A stretch of DNA of 64,000 nt, taken from Vibrio maritimus (lineage in GTDB: Bacteria > Pseudomonadota > Gammaproteobacteria > Enterobacterales > Vibrionaceae). Every line of letters begins with the position of its first letter. Within the stretch, counting starts at the first letter, position 1. Location of the stretch: positions 62,001 to 126,000 of the forward strand of contig BBMT01000006.1 in the NCBI GenBank assembly GCA_000755425.1. The letters are read 5' to 3'. The notes under the pieces are model-generated. The model had not been told where the DNA came from, did no database searches, and was given only the letters and a program-made list of their open reading frames with translations. The position numbers and the translations under genes are program-made. Below are positions 1-8,499 of this stretch, piece after piece.

Positions 1-1190
1 CGGCCTTTGCTCAAACAACGTTAGTCGTTCAATATCCTTATGGAGAGCTTTTTGATGGGCTACAACGTCAACTTGCTGAAGACTTTCAAAAAGAGAACCC
101 AGACATCAAAATTGAGTTTCGTTCGAACTACGAAAACTATGAAGATGCGACTCAGAAAGTCATGCGAGAAGCGATTACTAACCAACTACCAGATGTAAGC
201 TTTCAAGGTTTGAACCGAGTCCTTCCACTTTATGAGCGCAATATCGCAGTACCTTTGGATCAGTTCATCACAGCAGAAGATAGATCTGAAAATGGATTTG
301 ATGATTCAATGATGTCACCAAGCCGTTTTGATGGCAAAACTTATGGCCTGCCTTTCGCAGTTTCCATGCCAATTGTGTATTTCAATGCGGATTTAGTCGA
401 GCAAGCGACGGGTAGCTCCACATTGCCAGATTCTTGGGAAGATATCTTTGCAGTAGCCGCCAAAATCAATGGGTTGGATGGCAATGCACAAGGTTTTTAT
501 TATGACTGGAACATCACTGGTAACTGGCTTTGGTTGTCGCTGGTTATGTCACAAGGTGGCGATATTCTAAAAGATGGCAAAGTAGCATTTGATGGGGAAG
601 AAGGGCAATGGGCGATTAATAAATTGGCTCAGATGCACACTCAAGCTCAAATGCCAGATTACCAGCGCAGAAGTGCTGAGCGTTCTTTCAGTGCAGGCAA
701 TATCGGTATCTACGTTACATCGACATCTAACCTTGGCATGTTTGAGCGCGCCATTGGTGAACGATTCGAACTGAAAACCACACAGTTCCCAGAAGTCACT
801 GAAGATGGCAGCTTACCAGTAGGTGGCAATGCTGTGGTCATGCTGGCGAAAGATAAGAAACAGCAAGAAGCGGCGTGGAAGTATATCAAATACATTACCG
901 GTCCTGTTGGAAACCAGCAGATCCCTCACTTTACCGGATATATGCCACCAAATCAGGTCGCAAACGCGAAGCTGGGTAGCTTTTACGAAAATCGACCAAA
1001 CCACAAAACAGCGGTTACGTCTCTACCTTGGATGGATACGTGGGTTTCATTCCCAGGCGCAAACGGTTTGAAAATCACCGATGTAATTTCAGATGAGCTG
1101 CACTCTGTAGTTTCTGGGCGCCGTGCAAGCGGTAGTGAGCCTAATCAGGTTCTCGAAGAAATGACAGAGAAAGTAAACAACTATCTATAG
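1..1190 (+). CDS. ABC transporter solute-binding protein, family 1 (5' end cut by window)
   Basis: The reading frame is already open at the window edge (codons from position 3) and starts with AFAQTTLVVQYPYG, which looks like the end of a signal peptide (AFA cleavage) and the start of a mature periplasmic protein. About 395 residues are visible. The fold signature is that of UgpB/MalE-type binding proteins: a short beta strand, a helix with DGLQRQLAEDF, then a LPFAVSMPIVYFNADL segment typical of the ligand-cleft region, and a C-terminal MTEKVNNYL helix. The substrate cannot be read from sequence. The HAD phosphatase and metallophosphoesterase that follow suggest a phosphate-ester ligand such as a glycerophosphoryl compound, but this is inference. 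Permease and ATPase genes would be expected upstream, outside the window. Confidence 0.8.
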   Translation, partial: AFAQTTLVVQYPYGELFDGLQRQLAEDFQKENPDIKIEFRSNYENYEDATQKVMREAITNQLPDVSFQGLNRVLPLYERNIAVPLDQFITAEDRSENGFDDSMMSPSRFDGKTYGLPFAVSMPIVYFNADLVEQATGSSTLPDSWEDIFAVAAKINGLDGNAQGFYYDWNITGNWLWLSLVMSQGGDILKDGKVAFDGEEGQWAINKLAQMHTQAQMPDYQRRSAERSFSAGNIGIYVTSTSNLGMFERAIGERFELKTTQFPEVTEDGSLPVGGNAVVMLAKDKKQQEAAWKYIKYITGPVGNQQIPHFTGYMPPNQVANAKLGSFYENRPNHKTAVTSLPWMDTWVSFPGANGLKITDVISDELHSVVSGRRASGSEPNQVLEEMTEKVNNYL

Positions 1191-1203
1191 AACGACCAAG
1201 TAA

Positions 1204-1227
1204 GCTCCCAGATTAAGTTCTGGGAGC
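1204..1227 (+). other. Intercistronic hairpin after the binding-protein gene
   Basis: A 9-bp perfect stem (GCTCCCAGA / TCTGGGAGC) with a 6-base loop lies 14 bases after the stop codon of the solute-binding protein. No U-run follows (GATTTAA), so it is more likely an mRNA-stabilising or attenuating hairpin between the abundant binding protein and the two downstream enzyme genes than a full terminator. Confidence 0.5.
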
Positions 1228-1252
1228 GATTTAATATCAGGTAATTGAAGTA

Positions 1253-1874
1253 ATGGTAATTTTTGACTTTGACGGTGTAATTTGTGACAGCCTAAAGCTG
1301 TGCCGTGACGCCTGTCAATTCGCGGCTAAGCAACAAAACTCCTCAGTGATTCTAGAGACTAATCCGTTCCGATACCTTGACCCGGTTACGTTTGAAGCGG
1401 TTTCACAGGAACTAGGGTTGAATGAAAAGATTTTTTCACGTGATGTCGCCAGTTATCTCTACAAGTACGGCGAACAAGCTCCGTTTTTCTTTGGAATTTC
1501 TCAGGCGATAGAAACCATCGCCGCCAGTCATAAGCTGTTTATCGTCAGTGCAAGCCACGGTGACGTGATCAAGAAAACAGCTTCAGCGTCATAAACTGCT
1601 CTCAAGCTTTGATGGGATTTTAGGCGGTGATATAGACGGGAGTAAAAAGGAAAAAATTCAACACCTTCAAACCACGTTTAAGACCAAAGCGGTCATGCTG
1701 GGAGACAGCATAAGTGATATTAAAGCGGCCAATGAAAGTGATGCTCTATCAATCGCCGTTACCTGGGGATGGCAGCCTCAAGGCTACCTAGAGAAGCAAA
1801 ACCCAACATTGGTGGTTCACCATACTTACGACATAGCGAAAGCAGTTACATCGCTTGAGACTCAACTTAAATAG
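1253..1874 (+). CDS. HAD-superfamily phosphatase (frameshifted as sequenced)
   Basis: The N-terminus VIFDFDGVICDS carries the HAD motif I DxD. Motif II (FIVSASHGD) is around residues 97-105, and motif IV (MLGDSISDIKAA) lies in the second part. The first frame stops at about 1594, but a frame shifted by one base carries on from about 1584 (QRHKLLSSFDGILGG) to a TAG at 1872-1874. Removing one A from the AAAA run near 1574-1578 restores a single protein of about 206 residues, so an inserted base is the simplest explanation. The gene sits between an importer binding protein and a metallophosphoesterase, 12 bases before the latter, and is probably co-transcribed to dephosphorylate an imported compound. 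The exact substrate is unknown. Confidence 0.75.
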
Positions 1875-1886
1875 ACCCTACTGACT

Positions 1887-2699
1887 ATGAAAATTATCCA
1901 TCTTACTGATACACATTTTGGCTACACAGGACAGAAAATTTATCAGCGTTCACCTCAACATGCTTTAACCAAAGCGGTGGAGAGCATTAATCGAGAACAC
2001 AGCGATGCTGAAATGGTGGTAATAACGGGCGACCTTGCTCATGCGGGGCATCCAGAAGCGTATACCAATTTGCAAAGCACCTTATCTAAGCTCGATATCC
2101 CGTATCATCTTGTCATTGGTAATCATGACCATCGCCCAACGTTGGCTGAAACTTTTGGCAATTTTGAGTTCGACGAAAATGGATTTGCACAAAAGGTCAT
2201 CCAAACAGAGCGTGGGGTGTTTATTCTTCTTGATACAGTGAAAGAGGGGACACACGCTGGGACTTATTGTGAGCAACGCTTTCAATGGCTGAAGCAACAG
2301 ATTGATAGTGCCAATGGACAGCCTGTTTATCTGTTTATGCACCATGCTCCGTTTGATACTGGTATTCCGGCTATGGATGCGATTAGCCTCGATAAAGCTC
2401 ATGGTGAGCAGCTAGGTAATCTCTTAGACCAATACTCTAATATTAAGCATCTGTTTTTTGGTCATTACCACCGTCCAATTGCAGGACAATGGCGAGGAAT
2501 AGCATTTTCGACGCTACGTAGCATGAACCATCAGGTAAGGTTAGATCTTAACGATGAGAAAATGATCCAAGGAAATTTTGAAGAACCTCAATATTGTGTT
2601 GTGCTATTGGAAAACGATCGCACCTTGATTCACTACCACGATTACATGCACGAGTCTGAAGAGTTCGAGATTGGTAGTCCGTTCGTGGCTCATATATAA
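1887..2699 (+). CDS. Calcineurin-like metallophosphoesterase (Icc/GpdQ type)
   Basis: The 270-residue protein shows the metallophosphoesterase signature in order: DTHFG (residues 8-12, DxH), VITGDLAH (GD), VIGNHDHR (GNHD), LFMHHAPF (H), and FFGHYHRP (GHxH), which supply the ligands for a dinuclear metal centre. Length and motif spacing fit the cAMP phosphodiesterase CpdA/Icc and glycerophosphodiesterase GpdQ group. Which of these substrates it cleaves cannot be told. Association with an ABC binding protein and a HAD phosphatase favours degradation of an imported phosphodiester over signalling. It has no signal peptide, so it is cytoplasmic. A strong terminator follows at 2721. Confidence 0.85.
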   Translation: MKIIHLTDTHFGYTGQKIYQRSPQHALTKAVESINREHSDAEMVVITGDLAHAGHPEAYTNLQSTLSKLDIPYHLVIGNHDHRPTLAETFGNFEFDENGFAQKVIQTERGVFILLDTVKEGTHAGTYCEQRFQWLKQQIDSANGQPVYLFMHHAPFDTGIPAMDAISLDKAHGEQLGNLLDQYSNIKHLFFGHYHRPIAGQWRGIAFSTLRSMNHQVRLDLNDEKMIQGNFEEPQYCVVLLENDRTLIHYHDYMHESEEFEIGSPFVAHI

Positions 2700-2720
2700 G
2701 GCTTAGCTGGATACTTTAGT

Positions 2721-2755
2721 TGCGCAGAACAGAGTAAATTGTTCTGCGCATTTTT
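2721..2755 (+). terminator. Intrinsic terminator, convergent genes
   Basis: A perfect 11-bp stem (TGCGCAGAACA / TGTTCTGCGCA) with an 8-base loop is followed by TTTTT. It ends the operon from the left and sits at the 3' end of the convergent LysR gene. Confidence 0.85.
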
Positions 2756-3654
2756 CATTGCAGCGGCTGTTTCAGGTGCTTTTCTGTACATTGAAGAAAG
2801 GCTTGAATTAAGCGACTACCCAGCCTTTCATTTGAAACCACGAAACTATACTTCATTGAAAGATCGATATTTTTAAACTTCTTAGCGACAATCTTCTCAT
2901 CATGGTTATGCTCATGCTCCGTGACGACCCCAATTCCCAGTCCCTGAATAACACCTTCCCGAATCGCTTCTCTACTACCTATTTCAATACGGGAAGAAGG
3001 CTCTATATCTCTTTTTCGCATTTCGCTTTCAAAAATATCCTGAGTGATGGATCCTTTCTCACGGCAAAGAAGTACCTCTCCTTTGATGTCTTCGGCATTT
3101 AAGTACTCATTGTGCGAGAGTTGATTGTTCTCAGGTATGATGGCAATAATCTGATCTTCTTTACATAGAAAGCTACTGAAACCAGGCGTAGGCGAGTTGT
3201 GAACAAACAGTCCGACATCGACTTCGCCCGCTTGCAGTAAGTGAAGGGCATTTCTGTTTGAACCATAAATCACCTTCACTTTGATTTTGGGGTATTTCGC
3301 GATGAAAGTTTTTAAGGCTTGGGTGACGTAATAGGGGCTGACTGCAGCAATTGTTAGTGTTCCATGAATCAGCTTACCGTGAGATTGCATGAACTCATCG
3401 ATTTCTTTAACACCATTAATGACCGAGCGGCAAAGAGGCATTAGTTGCAACCCCAAGTCAGTCAACCGGTTATTGTTTCTTCCTCTGGTGAAGAGCTTTG
3501 CGTTGTATTGTTGCTCAAGCTCGCCAACTTGTTTGATGATGGTAGGCTGCGACAATCCCAAGTTTTCAGCGGCTTGTTTGAAACTTCGTGAACGTCCTAC
3601 TTCGTAGAAAGATTTTAGTAATGAAAGGGTTGGAGTTGGCTTTTTTGTTGTCAT
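2755..3654 (-). CDS. LysR-family transcriptional regulator
   Basis: This is a complete LysR-type regulator of about 299 residues. The N-terminal winged helix-turn-helix (FYEVGRSRSFKQAAENLGLSQPTIIKQVGELEQ) is followed by a periplasmic-binding-protein-like effector domain from about residue 90 (TLTIAAVSPYYV). An upstream TTG at 3708 could extend it by 18 residues, but the ATG at 3654 (MTTKKPTP) places the HTH at the normal distance and is preferred. It is convergent with the importer/phosphoesterase genes, which it may control. No operator was identified. Confidence 0.85.
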   Translation of the reverse strand: MTTKKPTPTLSLLKSFYEVGRSRSFKQAAENLGLSQPTIIKQVGELEQQYNAKLFTRGRNNNRLTDLGLQLMPLCRSVINGVKEIDEFMQSHGKLIHGTLTIAAVSPYYVTQALKTFIAKYPKIKVKVIYGSNRNALHLLQAGEVDVGLFVHNSPTPGFSSFLCKEDQIIAIIPENNQLSHNEYLNAEDIKGEVLLCREKGSITQDIFESEMRKRDIEPSSRIEIGSREAIREGVIQGLGIGVVTEHEHNHDEKIVAKKFKNIDLSMKYSFVVSNERLGSRLIQAFLQCTEKHLKQPLQ

Positions 3655-3954
3655 ATGATCGGAGGGAGAACGTGAATTGGCACCTTTAACTGTGACAATC
3701 ACTTTCAACCTGGTTGCTTAGAAGGCCTAAAAATTATCTTTTCATTGTTATAGATCTATATGGCAGTTATATGACACGAAATTACGTGGCTTAGCTCGAT
3801 TTGCTCATTTACTTAAACACTGTAAGAGATACTTACTCGTGTTGTGTGGACTCCTTCTCTCTGAGAGCTAAAACTACGGATGAATAAACCGTAACCTTTA
3901 GGAGTCCATGTATAAGGGGGAATTATTTGCTTCTAAATTATGATGAAGTAATGC
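3655..3954. other. Intergenic region with nested inverted repeat
   Basis: No gene was found in these 300 bases. The region holds the divergent side of the LysR promoter and a nested inverted repeat at 3847-3908, listed separately. Confidence 0.5.
3847..3908. repeat. Nested inverted repeat
   Basis: An outer perfect 9-bp arm pair (TGGACTCCT at 3847-3855, AGGAGTCCA at 3900-3908) encloses an inner 5-bp pair (TACGG / CCGTA). No U-run follows on either strand, so it is not a canonical terminator. It lies about 47 bases beyond the end of the sbmA-like gene. Confidence 0.5.
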
Positions 3955-5219
3955 TTATGTCTTTCTCTCTACCGACTGTCTATCTATTGCCTCATAAGTA
4001 CTCTCGAAAGCTTTCAGACGTTTGTAGATAGACATAAGCTCAACAATCGTAGTCCATGAATTAACCAAGTACTGGAAAGAATTTTCCACTTGATTAAAGG
4101 CGTTCATGATTCTTTGCATTACACCAGTGTAAATGCGCCAGCTACGATAGAAGGGGCGAGTGCGATGAAAGGAATGAAAGCACCAAACTGCAGATAACCA
4201 AAGCGGATAACATTGAAGTAAACATAGTGCATGTAGAGCTTAAAGTAGTTCTGTCGCACATTACCAAACAGCTCTTCCAGCGTTACTGGGTGAGCTCTGT
4301 CTTCATAATCTTCACCGTAAACAAGCTCTTTTCGATAGGCCGCTTCTACCTTTTGATTATTAAATTCGAGACCAGGAAGTTTGATACCGAAAAAAGCGAG
4401 TAGGATAGTGCCGAATATTGACCAGATAATGGCAACAAAAACTAGAGCCTGATGTACTTCACCAACGATAGGCAGCTCGGTAACATAGCCAGACAGTCCC
4501 CAAAGGATTGGTAAAAAGGCAATAAGAGTCATCACTGAGTCTAGTAGTTTGACACCAAGAGTTTCCATAATTGAAGCAAAGCGCATGGTATCTTCCTGGA
4601 TACGTTGGGCTGCCCCTTCAATGTGACGAACATGCTCCCATTTTTCTGTGTAGTGTTCCGTCATCGCCGTACGCCAGCGGAATACAAAATGACTGACAAA
4701 AAACGAGTTACCCACTGCAACCATGATAGCAATCATCAATAACACCATAACGGTAGATAGCTGGGCATAAAAATCCGTCAAAGTAATGGTATTTGGTGCC
4801 GTTAGTGCTTTTTGAATAAGGTTGTAAAAATCGCCATACCATTCATTTAGCATGACGCTGACTTCAACCTGAAACCAAGTGATAAAAACGATCAGTGCTG
4901 AGCCCAAAACAGACCATTTAGCCCATTTTTGCCCACCAAAAATCATCCAACTACCTACAAACAGAGAATAACAAAGAGCCATAAATTGATATAACCAAGC
5001 ATTGGTTGCGGCATCTTGTTCCATCTGAAATTTCGCATTGGCAGTTTCTGTCGCCCCCTCAACTAGTTTTAGCGGGTACTCAATACCGATTAGATGACCC
5101 AAGCTGAGGTGTGTACCAAGATCTTCAACGGCAGTGTACCAACCAACGACACAAACAAGCGCCCAAAAAACAAAGCTAAAAAAGAAGAGTTTTGGATTAG
5201 GAAAAAAGGAGTTAAACAT
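3955..5219 (-). CDS. sbmA: SbmA/BacA-family peptide transporter (frameshifted near the C-terminus)
   Basis: The protein matches the SbmA/BacA inner-membrane family: N-terminal [15 protein letters not shown], the loop [36 protein letters not shown], and [22 protein letters not shown], all highly characteristic. These proteins import peptides such as microcins, bleomycin and proline-rich antimicrobial peptides, driven by proton motive force. The frame stops at 4119 after [10 protein letters not shown]. Losing that stop by one base leads straight into [17 protein letters not shown] and [15 protein letters not shown], the expected SbmA C-terminus, ending at 3955. The restored length is about 421 residues, close to the family. 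The ATG at 5219 is chosen because homology begins there. Confidence 0.85.
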
Positions 5220-5508
5220 GAAGTTTGCCTTGCATTTTCTACTTCGTAATAGGGATTTGAGACTATAAAAATGTGACAAAGTTCAAATGGTTTACTCAAG
5301 TCTGGGTTATTAGACTAACCAACTGTTGAGTGGTACTGATGCGCATTGTGTTTAATTTGAGTTGCCGGTCGTGACCTTTGGTATTGAACTAGTGCGGTAC
5401 TGGAACCGTTGAACCACATGCTGTTAGCGTTATTTGACCTATGATTGGGTTTGATCTTTCAGATAGGGGTAATGTAGTGAGGGTAAGTTTTTAGGTAATA
5501 AGCTTGTT
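5220..5508. other. Divergent intergenic region
   Basis: This 289-base stretch lies between the sbmA-like gene and the methyltransferase gene. It should hold both promoters. No clear operator, repeat or small gene was seen. Confidence 0.4.
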
Positions 5509-6412
5509 ATGGGCGACACGATATTTAAGAAAGACGCTACGGCTCAAGGTGTAGCAAAGCAAAGATACATTGAATCATTGGCCGAGCCTGATCGGCGTGT
5601 CATTTATGATCCATATGCCGAATACTTTGTTTTAGGGGCAGGGCTGATCAAACTACTGGGTCATAAGCTCAGTGTGTGGATGACTCGAAAATTTGCCAGA
5701 GGCTTTCATGAGCACCTTATTGCTCGAACTCGGTTTATCGATGATGTTGTAAATCAAAGCGCAGCTGAAAATATTGAGCGATATGTGATTCTTGGAGCTG
5801 GATATGACTCGCGTCCTTATCGCTTGGATTTGCCTTCAAGAATAAAAGTGTTCGAAGTTGACCAAGCGGAAGTCCAATCACAAAAGAGGGCTAAGCTACC
5901 TAGCATCTTCAAAGTGCCAATTCTGTCACATATGTCAGTGTCGATTTTGATAGCCAGTTGTTGAGTGAGCGTCTACTAAATGCTGGTTTTGAAGCCAATA
6001 AGCCAACATTGTTCACGTTAGAAGGGGTGTCTCAATATATTTCGAAACCAGCTCTTTCTGCCACTTTAAATGAGCTCAAGGTTTTAACTGGCAATAGTCA
6101 TACTGTGTTTTGTTTTTCTTATGTTGATGAGCAGTTGTTGAACAATCCGTCTGCATGTTTTGGGATCGGCTATCCAAATACGGCTAAACGGGCTGATTCC
6201 ATCATGAGGTTGTCGGCTAAGTTTGGAGAGCTTGGCAGTCTTTGTACTCAGCTCAAGAGATTGAAAGATTGCTCAATGAAAACGGCTTTCAGCTTAAACA
6301 GCATACCTCGCTAGACGATCTCAATGCTTTATATTTCATGCCGAAAGGAAGGGAAATCCCTCAATCTGAGATTATGAAGCTGGAATATTTTGTGGTTGCA
6401 ACTTCACCTTAA
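5509..6412 (+). CDS. Class I SAM-dependent methyltransferase, LCMT/PPM-like (two frameshifts)
   Basis: The first segment contains VILGAGYDSRPYRL and KVFEVDQAEVQ, the SAM-binding motifs of the leucine carboxyl methyltransferase-like family found in many bacterial proteins of unknown substrate. The frame breaks near 5890-5930, continues as YVSVDFDSQLLSERLLNAGF and TLFTLEGVSQYIS, breaks again near 6230, and continues as WQSLYSAQEIERLLNENGF to a TAA at 6410-6412. Both breaks are explained by single missing bases and give a protein of about 301 residues, the family's usual size. The substrate is unknown. It is divergent from the sbmA-like transporter. Confidence 0.7.
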
Positions 6413-6472
6413 AGCCTCGACTGTAAAATAGGGAACCAAGCTAATGTAGGTCACTAATTCCTGCACTACTAG

Positions 6473-6607
6473 CCAGTGTCAGCAAGTGTTTTGTGGTGGC
6501 GAATTGGACAATATGAACCACATGAGGGGCTGTATTTGTCGCTAGCGTGGAACTTTTATCCAAAAGTGATTTACCAGCAGTGCAAACAGCAAATATCCGC
6601 GGGCTGA
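6473..6607 (+). other. Short open stretch without a start codon
   Basis: A 44-codon open frame containing YEPHEGLYLSLAWNFYPK runs from just after a TAG to a TGA at 6605-6607, with no initiation codon at its start. It could be the tail of a decayed gene or chance. No family was recognised. Confidence 0.15.
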
Positions 6608-6616
6608 CAGCAACTT

Positions 6617-7639
6617 TCAAAGTCTGCTCAGTCGTTCTAAAGGCGCTTTCAAAACAGCTGGCATCATATAAAGCATCATCAATCGCATCACATGATTGAT
6701 TGCCACAAATGCCGGTTCTAGCCCTAACAACAGCGCTACTGCTGTCATAGCTTCAACACTTCCCGGCACCCAAGCGAGCAACAATACCTGCCAATCGACC
6801 CCTGTTAGGAAATGGAAACTAGCCGCAAAGCACAAAGTGACACTCACACCCAGCAGGGTGACAATAAATCCTGCCTTGGAATAGCTGATGGCCTCTCTCA
6901 GTGTCGTGGGTGCTAAGCGAACGCCAATGAGCACGCCTAATATTGCCGTTGCGAACATAATTAATGATTCAGGAACGGTGAGGGTAAGATCTGGCAGTAA
7001 GCTATGATAGACAGTGGCCGCGACTAGACTGGTTAACAGGAATGGTGCTGGTATTCCCACTTTCCCAACAAGTTTACCAAGCAAAAAGCTCGTGACTGCA
7101 AGCAGTGTAAGATGTCCTGTCAGCGCAAGGCTAAATGATTGAGTAAGTTGAGAGTCATGACTTTCACCTGTTGATGCAATGACGCCTGCCAGAACAACCA
7201 ACAGTAGTAGACGAATAGAGTGCGAAAAAACGATCTTGGGTGACGGCTTCTCTTGCCCTTCACTTATCACCAGTATTGCCGCCATTGCGCCGGGGATAGC
7301 ACCAAGTAGTGATTCAAATGGTGTCCATTTTTCACGTTTGTAAAGCCATAAAAAGTTCACAGTCGTTTGGCAAAGCATACATAGGACGAGTCCCAAAAAT
7401 AGAGGTAAAGAAAATGAGCCTACGAGCTCGGCCACAGGTACTGTTATGCCAATACTAATGCCAAGTATCAGCTGGATTAGGGTCAGTATGATATCGGGCA
7501 GCTTTATGGTTTGAGCGCTCAATCGCAGATAAAGGACAGTAGCGAATGCAGCGGCGAAAAGCTCGGACAATGGCAGTGGGATAGGGCTCGCGAGCAATGC
7601 TCCAGCCAAACCTATCAAGATGGTTTTCCATACCGCCAT
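6617..7639 (-). CDS. AbrB-family membrane protein (duplicated AbrB domain)
   Basis: This 340-residue, almost entirely hydrophobic protein has about ten predicted membrane segments. The segment FESLLGAIPGAMAAILVI and its repeat near residue 285 (LLLAWVPGSVEAMTAVALLLG) are the two copies of the AbrB membrane domain (Pfam AbrB, often mislabelled 'ammonia monooxygenase regulator'). The family is likely a transporter of unknown substrate and should not be confused with the DNA-binding AbrB/SpoVT domain. It is divergent from a HAD phosphatase gene and stands alone on its strand. Confidence 0.8.
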   Translation of the reverse strand: MAVWKTILIGLAGALLASPIPLPLSELFAAAFATVLYLRLSAQTIKLPDIILTLIQLILGISIGITVPVAELVGSFSLPLFLGLVLCMLCQTTVNFLWLYKREKWTPFESLLGAIPGAMAAILVISEGQEKPSPKIVFSHSIRLLLLVVLAGVIASTGESHDSQLTQSFSLALTGHLTLLAVTSFLLGKLVGKVGIPAPFLLTSLVAATVYHSLLPDLTLTVPESLIMFATAILGVLIGVRLAPTTLREAISYSKAGFIVTLLGVSVTLCFAASFHFLTGVDWQVLLLAWVPGSVEAMTAVALLLGLEPAFVAINHVMRLMMLYMMPAVLKAPLERLSRL

Positions 7640-7833
7640 AACTATTCCTTTGATTCAACGTACCTTTTTCATCCCGATTATATACTGAAGTCCATGCATG
7701 CAGCGAGGATACTTGGTTATATCCTTACACGAATCTGTTCCGCTATTTACTTGGCAATATTCACTCGGATACGGCACAATGCCTCAGCCAAAGGTGTTGG
7801 CCTTGTTTGGATGCATTGGATAAAGAGAGAGAA

Positions 7834-8499
7834 ATGAATTTTAAAGCTGCGATTTTCGATATGGACGGATTGCTGTTGGATACAGAAAACGTCTGCAAAG
7901 GTATCTTTGAGAAAGCTTGCGAAGCGTTAGGGGTGCCATTTCTTGAAGAGAAATATTTGTCGATTATCGGCTGTAATTCTAAAACCATTCACGCCAAATT
8001 AGGTGAGGCATACGCTGGAATTATCGACTACAAAGTGATCAACGAAGTGTGGCGCCAGCGCTACACGAGTGTCGTATTTCATCAAGCGATTCCTAAAAAG
8101 CACGGCGTTATTGAGCTGCTTGATTGGTTAACCGCCAAGAACATTCCAATTGCGGTTGCGACGTCTACTCATCGCGATGTTGCCGAAAAGAAACTTAAGC
8201 TTGCAGGCTTAGACGGTTATTTTAACTGTTTAGCGACAGGGTGTGAGGTCACGCGTGGTAAACCAGATCCAGAGATCTACCACCTAGCGGCTAAGCGTCT
8301 TGGCGTTGCTTCAGAGCACTGTATGGCGTTTGAGGATTCCAATAACGGTGTTAAAGCCGCTGTAGCAGCAGCGATGCATACTTACCAAGTGCCGGACTTA
8401 GTCGCGCCATGTGAGGATGTTAAAGCACTAAATGTGCAAACTAGAACGTCACTATTTGAGGTATACCAAGAGCTGTCTGCTAGTTACCTAACTCGCTAA
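7834..8499 (+). CDS. HAD-IA family phosphatase (beta-phosphoglucomutase/phosphoglycolate phosphatase-like)
   Basis: The 221-residue protein begins MNFKAAIFDMDGLLLDTEN, the motif I of HAD subfamily IA variant 3. Motif II is AVATSTHRDVAEKKL, motif III is RGKPDPEIYHLAAKRL, and motif IV is MAFEDSNNGVKAA, with an alpha-helical cap between motifs I and II. It is a cytoplasmic sugar-phosphate or related phosphatase whose substrate cannot be named. The ATG at 7834 is preferred over an upstream in-frame ATG at 7807 because of the purine-rich AAAGAGAGAG just before it. Its end overlaps the convergent dadA gene by four bases. Confidence 0.85.
   Translation: MNFKAAIFDMDGLLLDTENVCKGIFEKACEALGVPFLEEKYLSIIGCNSKTIHAKLGEAYAGIIDYKVINEVWRQRYTSVVFHQAIPKKHGVIELLDWLTAKNIPIAVATSTHRDVAEKKLKLAGLDGYFNCLATGCEVTRGKPDPEIYHLAAKRLGVASEHCMAFEDSNNGVKAAVAAAMHTYQVPDLVAPCEDVKALNVQTRTSLFEVYQELSASYLTR

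Noticed and set aside
1253-1874. Treating the split HAD, glpK, glpD, tyrR, fadD and similar loci as real pseudogenes or as adjacent separate genes
   Set aside because: In each case one base restores an otherwise intact conserved protein, and the number of cases is too large for natural decay. Error is the simpler reading.
6617-7639. Transcriptional regulator AbrB (DNA-binding)
   Set aside because: The protein is almost wholly hydrophobic with two membrane AbrB repeats and no DNA-binding domain; the shared name is misleading.
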